Of a stretch of 19,433 bases of DNA, positions 9,134 through 16,069 are shown piece by piece. The position numbers and the translations under genes are program-made. The DNA lies in assembly GCA_017963165.1 (NCBI GenBank), contig JAGCTZ010000165.1, forward strand, positions 1 through 19,433, in the 5' to 3' direction. Below the pieces are notes generated by a model. It saw only the letters and a program-made list of their open reading frames with translations, searched no databases and had not been told where the DNA came from. The stretch is from Treponema sp. Lineage in GTDB: Bacteria > Spirochaetota > Spirochaetia > Treponematales > Treponemataceae. The stretch's first letter is position 1. Every line of letters begins with the position of its first letter.

Positions 9134-9227
9134 CGTCTTTTTTTTGTTTTTGTATTATAGTATATTTTCGGTATTTAACCTTATATATAAGAGAAAAAAA
9201 ACCGACAATGTAGTATCATTTTTAAAG
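9134..9227. promoter_or_regulatory. Divergent promoter region between the TPR/phosphatase unit and the UPF0164 gene
   Basis: This is the 94 A/T-rich bases between two outward-facing genes. On the minus strand a perfect TATAAT (plus 9154-9159) lies about 20 bases before the TPR-protein ATG, with no good -35. On the plus strand the TTATATATAA palindrome near 9181-9190 could serve as a -10. Both assignments are weak; the spacing requires that some promoter activity lie here. Confidence 0.4.
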
Positions 9228-10550
9228 ATGAACAAATCAAAACGCGTGTTTGTTACATTCCTGTTTCTTCTCTTTTTGTGTCCTTTTTTATGTCCATTGG
9301 GTACAATTTATGCCCTTGATTATTCAGAACTTGCGGACACACTCACAAATCTTGGTTATTTTGAAAGCAGCAAAAACGAAGGTACTACATCTTACCGTTC
9401 TCTTTTGATTCCTGTTGGTGGCCGCCCCGAAAGTCTTGGCAGTGCTTATACAGGCCTTTGCGATGATACAGGTTATATAAATTATAACGCGGCGGCCAGC
9501 TGCCTTCTTTCAAATACACAGGCTTCGGCTTATCACAATTCATGGATTGCAGATTCTAAGCTTGATACAATTGTCTACACTACCCGTGTTGATAATTTTG
9601 GATTTGGAATTCAGGCCGGTTGTCTTTATATGCCTTTTTCAGAATACAATCTTTTTGGCGAACGTGTAAATGCCAGCTATTATTCAGAAACAAATATCGC
9701 AGCAAATATCTCTTATAATTTTCTTGCAGGCTATGATTTTAAGGGGCTTGCACTTGGTACAACAATAAAATCTGTTTTCCGAAGTGTTCCAGACTATACA
9801 GACAACAATACCGATGCAATTATCCCTCTTTCAGGACTTTCTCAATCCGGTATTGGTATTATGGCAGACGTAGGACTTATGCTTCAGTTTAATTTCCTTA
9901 AATTCTTTGCATCAAGAACTCCTAATGTACGAATTGGTATTTCGGTACAGAATATTGGTGCTGCATTTACAGGTTTTGGAAGCAAAAAAGGCGTAAGATT
10001 AGATGATCCTCTTCCGACATATTTTGCGGCAGGCTTTTCTTGCCAATTTTTACCAGTAATCACAGCAACTTTTGATATAAAACAACCTGTAAATCTTTAT
10101 CATCCGGGGCAATACCAGACATTTTCTTTAAGCGGCGGATTTATTCTTGCGTTTACAAATAACTTCAGTCTGTTGCTTGGAACAGAATTCAAAGGCGGAA
10201 ATCCACGTTTTTCTGTAGGCTCCGAGGTACAGCTTTCTAATGCACGTTTGAACTTTAACTATACATTAGACCTTACATCATCCCTTAGTCCTGTAAACAG
10301 AATGAGTGTTTCTGCAAAAATCATTCTTGGAGACAGAGGCCGTGCCGAGCGGCAGAAAAAAATTGACGAATATTACCTTAATGGTCTTGATTATTATGCA
10401 AATTCCGAATGGGAAAAAGCAATTGCAGAATGGGAAGAAGTTTTGAAGCTTAATAAACGCTATGACCCGGCAATTCTTGGTATAGAAAGTGCACGAACCC
10501 AGATGGAAATGTACGAACGTGTACGCGAGTCTATGTTCTTTGAAGAATAG
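9228..10550 (+). CDS. UPF0164-family, FadL/PorV-like outer-membrane protein with C-terminal TPR-like tail
   Basis: Starting at the ATG at 9228 the protein has 440 residues and begins with a clean signal peptide (MNKSKRVFVTFLFLLFL, cleavage near IYA/LDYSE). The open frame extends upstream to 9144, but that start would precede the signal sequence and leave no room for a promoter. The body resembles UPF0164 (PF03687), outer-membrane barrel proteins expanded in Treponema: GGRPESLGSAYTGLCDDTGYINYNAA-like start, then alternating hydrophobic/polar strands rich in Gly and aromatics. I recall T. pallidum paralogues being discussed as FadL-like transporters of hydrophobic nutrients. The last 66 residues (about 375-440) form a helical, TPR-like segment with YYANSEWEKAIAEWEEVLKL that would lie in the periplasm. 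It is divergent from the TPR/phosphatase genes, which suggests shared envelope function. The ribosome site is poor. Confidence 0.8.
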   Translation: MNKSKRVFVTFLFLLFLCPFLCPLGTIYALDYSELADTLTNLGYFESSKNEGTTSYRSLLIPVGGRPESLGSAYTGLCDDTGYINYNAAASCLLSNTQASAYHNSWIADSKLDTIVYTTRVDNFGFGIQAGCLYMPFSEYNLFGERVNASYYSETNIAANISYNFLAGYDFKGLALGTTIKSVFRSVPDYTDNNTDAIIPLSGLSQSGIGIMADVGLMLQFNFLKFFASRTPNVRIGISVQNIGAAFTGFGSKKGVRLDDPLPTYFAAGFSCQFLPVITATFDIKQPVNLYHPGQYQTFSLSGGFILAFTNNFSLLLGTEFKGGNPRFSVGSEVQLSNARLNFNYTLDLTSSLSPVNRMSVSAKIILGDRGRAERQKKIDEYYLNGLDYYANSEWEKAIAEWEEVLKLNKRYDPAILGIESARTQMEMYERVRESMFFEE

Positions 10551-10572
10551 TTTTAAGAATAATTAAGATTTT

Positions 10573-12177
10573 TTATTTTTTCTTGCTGAAAATCTTATAA
10601 TTAATCCAAGGGAAAAGATTATCCTGATTTTCAAGTGTTGTAAGCCATTCTGTACTTACTGTATTTGAACCCAATGAATCAAAAACAGTTGTAAAGGCAT
10701 TAATCGAAAGTCGGAATCGTCTGTCTGCATATTCTGCACAGTCATCATCTTCTATCATTTTTGCTAACGAGCTTGACTGGGCAAGAAGAAGTTCAACTGA
10801 ACCAATATTCAAAAGTCTTGTTTTAAGTCCTGTATCGCTTGGGAAACGCTCTGCAAGGTCTATCATTCTTTCTGTTGCTTTACGAACATAACGCATCATC
10901 CAGCAGTTTTTACTTGAAAGAAGATTTTCTCCATAGCCGTCGCCGGCGCCCGAAGAATAATATGGTGTGATTTTTTCGAGTGAGAACTGTTTTGATACCA
11001 TTTCCCGGCATAAAGAAATTTTAAGGTCCGAACCGGCAGCAACTTTTCTTAAAACATTTTCAAGCCATATTAAATATTCTGACCATTGCTTACGCATTTC
11101 ATTGTCATTAATACAACAGATAGAAGAAACAAAATCAATTTCTTTATCCTGTGAAAAGTTAACGGCCTTAGAAAGATAATCGTTTTTCTGTTCTATAAAA
11201 CTTTCTGCATCTTTTTCGGCCTGTTCACAGGCAGCTTTATATGAATAAGAAACTGCTGAATCTTCATTAAAGTCTTTTTTCCAGTATTTATAACCTGTTG
11301 AATAACGGGCAGTTTTTTCTTCAAGAACCGGTGTAAGCTTTTTAGGTTCAAGCTCAAAGCCAATATCACGGTTTTCGTTTCTGTATACACTTGAAGTACA
11401 ATAACCTTCTTCACCGCAAATTTCTTCATTTACAAAAGGATCTGCTGTAAATATAACAAGAGAATTATCTGTTCGTACAGGATAGAAAATGCCATTTGAA
11501 GGAAGTGAATCTGTAAGCAGCACGCTTCTTGCATGAAGAATTGTATAAGAATAACCATAAGCGCGGATAATCTTTTCAATTCCAGGAGTATAACCGAATT
11601 CCGGGAGGAAAAAACCCTCCGGTATTTCGCCAAAGCTTCGTTTATAAGCCTGAAGTCCAATTTCTATCTGTGCAGAAAGAGCTTCCGGTAAATCTGCATA
11701 ATGTGGAACAAAAATATCTGTAGCGCAAGTTGCAAGAATCTCTATCACACCTTTTTTGTGATATTCTGCAAATTTTTTAATAAGATTCTTTGAATATTTT
11801 TCGGAAAACTCTTTTTTAAGTGTTTTATTTTTTTCAACAGTCGAAGAAATAAGTTCTATAGCCTGTGGATTATCCTTGCAGCGGTTTAATTCTTTTTTTC
11901 CAAGAGCAATTCGCCTGTCAAGGAAATCTATATAAAGCTCCTGAACTGCAGGATTTTCGAGCATAGAACAAAGAACAGGTGGAAGCACAAGTCCAAGCTT
12001 AAAGTTAACTTTATCTGCTTCAAGCCGTTCAAACATATCTAAAAGTGGAATATAGGAATCGGAAACAGCTTCAAAAAAAGAATTTAGTTTTGGACGATCC
12101 TGAACGGAAATATCTGTACCGTTTGTTCTAATAAAATCCTGATATGTTTTAATGATAAAAACTAAATTCTTTGTCAT
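10573..12177 (-). CDS. Divergent GH57 (DUF1957-type) alpha-glucan branching-enzyme-like protein
   Basis: The protein has 534 residues, close to the roughly 520 of GH57 branching enzymes. Family landmarks can be followed throughout: EAVSDSYIPLL (36-46), the nucleophile motif LPEFGY with E193, the second carboxylate D358 in INDNE, the SS...CWMMRYVRKATERMIDLA stretch (408-442), and LLNIGSVELLLAQSS (455-469). The spacing of E193 and D358 matches the catalytic pair of the family. However, the N-terminal HAH motif is replaced (IIKTY, 8-12), the ATH histidine is Asp (CATD, 151-154), GHWW after the Asp is absent, and QSSDW has become QSSSL. It may be catalytically altered or inactive. It follows the DUF4912 gene after 37 bases with a good ribosome site (AAAAGGAAT), and ends tail-to-tail 22 bases from the UPF0164 gene. 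Confidence 0.78.
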   Translation of the reverse strand: MTKNLVFIIKTYQDFIRTNGTDISVQDRPKLNSFFEAVSDSYIPLLDMFERLEADKVNFKLGLVLPPVLCSMLENPAVQELYIDFLDRRIALGKKELNRCKDNPQAIELISSTVEKNKTLKKEFSEKYSKNLIKKFAEYHKKGVIEILATCATDIFVPHYADLPEALSAQIEIGLQAYKRSFGEIPEGFFLPEFGYTPGIEKIIRAYGYSYTILHARSVLLTDSLPSNGIFYPVRTDNSLVIFTADPFVNEEICGEEGYCTSSVYRNENRDIGFELEPKKLTPVLEEKTARYSTGYKYWKKDFNEDSAVSYSYKAACEQAEKDAESFIEQKNDYLSKAVNFSQDKEIDFVSSICCINDNEMRKQWSEYLIWLENVLRKVAAGSDLKISLCREMVSKQFSLEKITPYYSSGAGDGYGENLLSSKNCWMMRYVRKATERMIDLAERFPSDTGLKTRLLNIGSVELLLAQSSSLAKMIEDDDCAEYADRRFRLSINAFTTVFDSLGSNTVSTEWLTTLENQDNLFPWINYKIFSKKK

Positions 12178-12219
12178 TCTTAATTCCTTTTAATCAAACC
12201 TTTTGTCAGAAAGCCTCGT

Positions 12220-12882
12220 TCACGAAAATGAATGTCGATAATTTTTATACTGATCAAGAAGGAGCTTTTCTATTCCTGAATGCTTAATTATCGGTGGAAA
12301 ATTATTATCTACTCCAGGCTGATAGTTTTCTACAAATTCACTACTTTTTGGGATTGAAACAACTGGAGAAAAAGCAAGAACTTCTCTGTTTGTTCCACTT
12401 GCACAGACAAGTTCAATTCTTATAAAGCGTTTTCCTGCAGGAATCAGAACATACTGCTCTTTGGCACCGCCAGGAATTGCAATTTCGAAAACTTCTTCTG
12501 GAGTAAGGTCCTGATCCGAACCAAGAACACAAACTCTAAGAGCTATAGAACAATCTGGAAGAGATTTGAGCGTATTCAATTCTGTATCGCTTATATCCCA
12601 GAAAACGAATGCCCATACCGGATTGCACAAAACACAGGAAACATGTGTTTCGTTGTAGCCTTTTGGAAGATTTGTACTTTGACCAATACCATCTTCTGAA
12701 GAAATAACCATAGAAGAATCATGATCATGTCTGTTTTCTTCTGCAAGCTCAAGCAGCTCACACAAAAGGAAACGTCTGTCCAAGTCTTCAGGAACATCTA
12801 CGCCATATTCATCAGCAATTTTAACTAAATCGGCAAAGGAAAGCGTTTCCAGATACGCACGGGTTATTTTCTCATCTTCCAT
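12220..12882 (-). CDS. DUF4912 domain protein
   Basis: The protein has 220 residues from the ATG at 12882; a TTG at 12888 in the same frame would add two residues and neither start has a strong ribosome site. The N-terminal 40 residues (LSFADLVKIADEYGVDVPED then LLCELLELAEE) look like a Rho_N/SAP-type helical motif. From about residue 70 the segment LPKGYNETHVSCVL..NPVWAFVFWDIS is characteristic of DUF4912 (PF16258), an all-beta domain often encoded beside or fused to GH57 branching enzymes. The next gene here is exactly such a homologue, so the pair probably acts together in alpha-glucan metabolism or a derived function. No signal peptide; cytoplasmic. Confidence 0.8.
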   Translation of the reverse strand: MEDEKITRAYLETLSFADLVKIADEYGVDVPEDLDRRFLLCELLELAEENRHDHDSSMVISSEDGIGQSTNLPKGYNETHVSCVLCNPVWAFVFWDISDTELNTLKSLPDCSIALRVCVLGSDQDLTPEEVFEIAIPGGAKEQYVLIPAGKRFIRIELVCASGTNREVLAFSPVVSIPKSSEFVENYQPGVDNNFPPIIKHSGIEKLLLDQYKNYRHSFS

Positions 12883-12899
12883 AAGCAAATATCATCTAA

Positions 12900-12962
12900 A
12901 AAAAACAAATCTTAGTCAATAGTCCATTTAGGAAAAAGAATTATATTAAAGATTTGTTTTTT
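12900..12962 (-). promoter_or_regulatory. Long A/T hairpin in the leader of the DUF4912 operon
   Basis: A perfect 14-bp inverted repeat (AAAAAACAAATCTT, 12900-12913, with 12949-12962) encloses a 35-base loop. On the minus strand the closing arm ends in eight T residues only 15 bases before the DUF4912 ATG, like an intrinsic terminator or attenuator. On the plus strand it also ends in T6, but no plus-strand gene precedes it. Its A/T composition makes the stem weak. Confidence 0.45.
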
Positions 12963-12973
12963 GTATAAAGTCC

Positions 12974-13001
12974 TTAAGCTTAAATCCGATAATTATATTA
13001 T
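12974..13001 (+). promoter_or_regulatory. Possible promoter for the intergenic small RNA
   Basis: TATTAT at 12996-13001 is a good -10; the best -35 is the weak TTAAGC at 12974-12979, 16 bases away. Transcription would begin at about 13004-13008. The weak -35 is the main uncertainty. Confidence 0.35.
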
Positions 13002-13020
13002 ACGGCACAATACGGGTGAA
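12992..13020 (-). promoter_or_regulatory. Promoter for the DUF4912-GH57-like operon
   Basis: On the minus strand TTCACC (plus 13015-13020) and a perfect TATAAT (plus 12992-12997) are 17 bases apart. A second TATAAT overlaps at 12997-13002. The predicted start near 12985 gives a leader of about 100 bases containing the long hairpin. The promoter overlaps the small-RNA promoter on the other strand. Confidence 0.5.
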
Positions 13021-13111
13021 AATTCGACATCCAGGCACCTGTTGGCCTGCCCTAATATTTTGTTTACTTTTTAAAGATGAAGGACGTGTGAGGTCTTTCA
13101 TCTTTTTTTTT
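13004..13111 (+). ncRNA. Putative free-standing small RNA of about 108 nt
   Basis: The stretch is bounded by a possible promoter on its left and a very strong intrinsic terminator on its right, and the next gene has its own promoter downstream of that terminator. The 5' half is GC-richer than its surroundings and can fold into two adjacent hairpins: GGGTG/CATCC (13014-13018 with 13028-13032, loop AAAATTCGA) and CAGGC/GCCTG (13032-13036 with 13045-13049). GGC/GCC (13004-13006 with 13049-13051) may close the pair. GGGTG could instead pair with CACCT (13036-13040), so two folds compete. There is no SRP, 6S, tmRNA, RNase P or tRNA signature and no open frame with a ribosome site. A riboswitch or leader is the alternative. 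Confidence 0.5.
13073..13111 (+). terminator. Strong intrinsic terminator of the small RNA
   Basis: A 13-bp stem (AAAGATGAAGGAC, 13073-13085, with 13093-13105, one G-U pair) has a 7-base loop GTGTGAG and runs into T-residues to 13111. It is plus-strand oriented and lies 55 bases before the next start codon. Confidence 0.82.
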
Positions 13112-13122
13112 GGAATAAGCTG

Positions 13123-13131
13123 TGGTATAAT
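13123..13131 (+). promoter_or_regulatory. Extended -10 promoter of the DUF975-sppA operon
   Basis: TGGTATAAT (13123-13131) is a perfect extended -10 element directly after the small-RNA terminator. No -35 is recognisable in the T-run upstream. The start site would be near 13138, giving a 29-base leader with its own ribosome site. Confidence 0.58.
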
Positions 13132-13166
13132 TAAATGATAAATTATTTGTATTGGAGAATTATAAA

Positions 13167-14000
13167 ATGGAATTTCAAAGACACACATATAAAAAGTTTG
13201 CACTGATGCAGCTTAAGGGCAGATGGCGTGTTGCCATTTTTGCAGCTTTGCTTTCTGTTGCAATAAGTGTAATTTTTTCTTTTACTACCCCAACAACAAG
13301 CATTACGGCAGAAGACATTGAATACCTTGCCAATTCATCTCTTCAGGAATATTTCACATATCTTACATCAAATCCTTCGAGTCCTTATTCACCGCCTGTA
13401 ATGATTCTTTCATTTATAAGCATGCTTGTAGGCTTTATTCTGGAAATTGCACTTGTTCATCTTTTTATAGTTTATTCACGTTCACCGGAACCTGTTTCTA
13501 TAAGTGTTGTTTTTGACGGCTTAAACAAATGGTCAAGAGGAATCTTAGGCGGTCTGTGGCGGCTTTTATGGCTTACCATCTGGGGACTGCTTGCAATTCC
13601 AATTGCAATTATTATAGTAATTCCATTTTCTTTGTTAGCAGGAGATTCTTCTGAATATGCCCTTGCAGCAATAATGGGTTTCGTTGTTATTATTGGCTTT
13701 ATTCCAATGTTTATAAAATCAATCGAATATAATTTTATTATGTTTTTCCTTGCCGAATTCCCGGAAGTTGGAGTAAGAAAAGCATTAAGATTAAGTAAAT
13801 TAATTGTAAAAGGACATCGCTGGGATATTTTTGTAACAGTACTCAGTTTTATCGGCTGGTTCTTGCTTGGAGCCATTTCTTTTGGTGTCGGTTTGCTGTG
13901 GGTTATTCCTTATTATGACATGACAATGACAAATGCTTATCACGCACTGCTTAAAGATGCGCTTGAAAATCAAAAAATCTTACCGGAGGATTTGAATTAA
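13167..14000 (+). CDS. DUF975-like integral membrane protein
   Basis: The protein has 277 residues from the ATG at 13167, which has GGAGAA 7 bases upstream; an in-frame TTG at 13152 overlaps that site and is unlikely. The N-terminal segment (FQRHTYKKFALMQLKGRWRVAI) followed by a membrane helix, further helices at about 70-97, 120-150, 160-180 and 220-250, and the C-terminal WVIPYYDMTMTNAYHAL motif resemble the DUF975 (PF06161) family of bacterial inner-membrane proteins of unknown function. It lies 1 base upstream of the sppA-like gene, so the two are cotranscribed and probably translationally coupled; a role in membrane maintenance is inference. Confidence 0.74.
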   Translation: MEFQRHTYKKFALMQLKGRWRVAIFAALLSVAISVIFSFTTPTTSITAEDIEYLANSSLQEYFTYLTSNPSSPYSPPVMILSFISMLVGFILEIALVHLFIVYSRSPEPVSISVVFDGLNKWSRGILGGLWRLLWLTIWGLLAIPIAIIIVIPFSLLAGDSSEYALAAIMGFVVIIGFIPMFIKSIEYNFIMFFLAEFPEVGVRKALRLSKLIVKGHRWDIFVTVLSFIGWFLLGAISFGVGLLWVIPYYDMTMTNAYHALLKDALENQKILPEDLN

Positions 14001-14001
14001 T

Positions 14002-15015
14002 ATGAAAAAAGACACAAAAACAGGAATAATAGTTTTTATTATTCTTATTATTTTCACAGGCGGATGCGTTGTTTATGCACGCTGGTTCAACAAACAGAAT
14101 GCAACGCCAAAGGTTTCTATTGCAAATCCTACCGCAAATCCAAGCGGGGTTTCTTCCGTTAATTATTCTTATAACAGTGGAAAAGAATATATTGCTGCAG
14201 TTTATGTTGAAGGCACAATGGAAGCTGCAAATAGCACTTACAATCAAAAATGGCTGCTTTCCACAATAAATAAGCTTAAAAATGATTCAAACAATGTTGC
14301 AATTGCAATGTATGTAAATTCTCCAGGCGGTGGAGTTTACCAGGCTGATGAAGTTTATTATGCACTTACAGCTTATAAACAGACAGGAAAAAAGCTTTAT
14401 GTTTACATGGGACCAACAGCTGCTTCGGGAGGTTATTATATTTCGTGTCCTGCAGACAAAATTTATGCAAACAGAAATACAATTACCGGTTCAATCGGAG
14501 TAATTGCCGGACAGCTTATTGATGCTACAGAGCTTTTGGACAACTTAGGCATAACGATAGAAGCAATTCATTCCGGCCGCAACAAGCTTATGGGAAATTT
14601 CTATGAAGAAATTACAGAAGAACAGGAAGATATTTTACAGTCTATATCTGATGAATGTTATAATCAGTTTGTAACAATTGTTGCCGAAAACAGAGGTCTT
14701 TCGCTTGCCAGAGTTAGAGAACTTGCCGATGGAAGAATCTACTCTGCTGCACAGGCTATGCAAAACCATCTTATTGATAGAATTGACAGCTGGGACAATA
14801 TGATTATTACGCTCCAGAAGGTTGAGCTTAAAATGGATGCCTGCAAAGTAATTGCATACCGTTATGAACACAAGCAGACATTCCGCGAATCGCTTTTTGG
14901 AATGATTAGCCGCATTCAGAATAAAGAAGCAGCGTCTAAGCTTGGAGTTCCGGCAGCTGTTATGGATGATTTGAATAACTATAATACTTACCCGGCCTAT
15001 CTTTACAGGCAGTAA
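14002..15015 (+). CDS. sppA: Signal peptide peptidase SppA-like S49 protease
   Basis: The protein has 337 residues, the size of the short, single-domain SppA form. An N-terminal membrane anchor (8-26) ends in FTGGC, so lipid attachment at Cys22 cannot be excluded. The S49 domain runs from about 62 to 265 with MYVNSPGG (103-110), the nucleophile Ser142 in AASGGYYIS, GSIGVI (163-168) and the general base Lys195 in SGRNKLMG; the Ser-Lys spacing of 53 fits the B. subtilis-type dyad. Such enzymes cut residual signal peptides and membrane protein fragments at the outer face of the inner membrane. GGAGG at 13985-13989 is 12 bases from the ATG, inside the end of the preceding gene. It is the last gene of the pair and is followed by a palindromic repeat. 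Confidence 0.9.
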   Translation: MKKDTKTGIIVFIILIIFTGGCVVYARWFNKQNATPKVSIANPTANPSGVSSVNYSYNSGKEYIAAVYVEGTMEAANSTYNQKWLLSTINKLKNDSNNVAIAMYVNSPGGGVYQADEVYYALTAYKQTGKKLYVYMGPTAASGGYYISCPADKIYANRNTITGSIGVIAGQLIDATELLDNLGITIEAIHSGRNKLMGNFYEEITEEQEDILQSISDECYNQFVTIVAENRGLSLARVRELADGRIYSAAQAMQNHLIDRIDSWDNMIITLQKVELKMDACKVIAYRYEHKQTFRESLFGMISRIQNKEAASKLGVPAAVMDDLNNYNTYPAYLYRQ

Positions 15016-15022
15016 ATTATTT

Positions 15023-15071
15023 TGTCATTGCGAGCACGCAGTGCGAAGCAATCTATTAGTTCGCAATGACA
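15023..15071. repeat. Short palindromic repeat (GTCATTGCGAG...CGCAATGAC type)
   Basis: Perfect 11-bp terminal inverted repeats, TGTCATTGCGA (15023-15033) and TCGCAATGACA (15061-15071), flank an inner GCAC/GTGC hairpin and GAAGCAATCT. I recognise the motif as one dispersed in many bacterial genomes as a short palindromic element. It sits between convergent genes and could fold in both transcripts, but lacks T-runs. Its right arm forms the last codons and stop of the methyltransferase gene. Confidence 0.75.
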
Positions 15072-16048
15072 TACAAAGTTGCCTTTTTGCCGTTTACAAG
15101 TGTGTGAAGGGAATTCTTTATTGAAAAACCTGTTGCAGAAACGGTATTTTCCAGTTCTTTGGTGCGGGCGCTCAAAATAACCATTTTTCCATCTGGTTTA
15201 AGAATGCGCCGGAAGGACTGGAACATTTTTTTATAAAAGCCTTCCATATCGCTTATTTCTTCCCAAAGACCCCATGGCGGATCTGTTATAATTGCATCAA
15301 GTTCTTTATCCTGGATTGATGAAAGTTCAAATGCATCCTGACACTCAAGCAGGACATTTTCATAAGCTGCAAGTTTTTTAGATTTTAATTCTTCAATTTT
15401 TTGTTCATCAATATCTGATGCAAAAATCTTGTGGCAGTTAAATCTTTTTACCAGCTGGACAGGGATTGAACCATAACCACAGAATGGATCGGCAACAACA
15501 CTGTCCTTTTCGAGCTGGGCATAATAGCACATAAGATATGCAATTTCCGGTCTAAGCTCACCTTTATGAAGATTTTTTTCTGTAAATTCACGTTTGGAAA
15601 TAAGTTCACCACAGAAGGCAAAGCCTTCGCGCCTTATACTGAACCACACTTCGTTCGAAGGAGAGAGCCTGTCAAGTTTAAGTTTTGAATTGGCAAGAAC
15701 ATATTCTTCGGCCCGTCGTGCCAGGTTTTTATCTACCTTTGCAAACTGATTTTCCTGAATGAATCTTACGCGGAAACTTCCTTTATTCACAAGAAAATAA
15801 TTTTTTGAACTGCAAAGTGCACCAACAAGCGATGGAAAATTAAGTCCTTTACCTTTCATTGTCTTAAGCACAAAAAAAGTATTATTAAAATATATTATTT
15901 TTTCCAGCTGGTGAGAATCGCCGTCGAATCTATAATGAATGAGCCCGTCGTACAGGTTGAGGATTTTTATATTGGCAAACCGTTTTTCAAGATCTGCTTT
16001 TACTACATTCTGGAAGCCGGTTATGAAAGTAGAAATAAATTCTGCCAT
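15056..16048 (-). CDS. THUMP/UPF0020-type RNA guanine-N2 methyltransferase-like protein
   Basis: The protein has 330 residues. The N-terminal part to about 150 is THUMP-like, an RNA-binding fold, ending in the linker REGFAFCGELISKREFTEKNLHKGELRPEIA typical of RlmL/Trm14/Trm11-type enzymes. The Rossmann domain follows with DPFCGYGS (187-194, SAM binding) and the catalytic TDPPWG (255-260), which fits N2-methylation of guanine in tRNA or rRNA. The target cannot be read from sequence. The gene begins 21 bases after the stop of the LRR lipoprotein gene with a weak ribosome site, so it is probably cotranscribed with it although the functions look unrelated. Residues 327-330 (VIAN) and the stop lie in a palindromic repeat. 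Confidence 0.86.
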   Translation of the reverse strand: MAEFISTFITGFQNVVKADLEKRFANIKILNLYDGLIHYRFDGDSHQLEKIIYFNNTFFVLKTMKGKGLNFPSLVGALCSSKNYFLVNKGSFRVRFIQENQFAKVDKNLARRAEEYVLANSKLKLDRLSPSNEVWFSIRREGFAFCGELISKREFTEKNLHKGELRPEIAYLMCYYAQLEKDSVVADPFCGYGSIPVQLVKRFNCHKIFASDIDEQKIEELKSKKLAAYENVLLECQDAFELSSIQDKELDAIITDPPWGLWEEISDMEGFYKKMFQSFRRILKPDGKMVILSARTKELENTVSATGFSIKNSLHTLVNGKKATLYVIAN

Positions 16049-16069
16049 AAAACTACTATATCTCTTTTT

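Noticed and set aside
9144..9227. Upstream ATG extension of the UPF0164 protein (28 extra residues)
   Set aside because: It would put a charged segment ahead of a clear signal peptide and leave only 10 bases between divergent genes; the ATG at 9228 fits better.
10565..10596. AAGATTTT/AAAATCTT inverted repeat at the junction of two convergent genes, considered as a terminator
   Set aside because: Eight A/T-dominated pairs, a 16-base loop and no T-run after the stem on either strand; not convincing in an A/T-rich genome.
13472..13876. 134-codon minus-strand open frame opposite the DUF975-like gene
   Set aside because: The plus-strand frame has a promoter, ribosome site, membrane-protein pattern and coupled sppA; the antisense frame has none of these.
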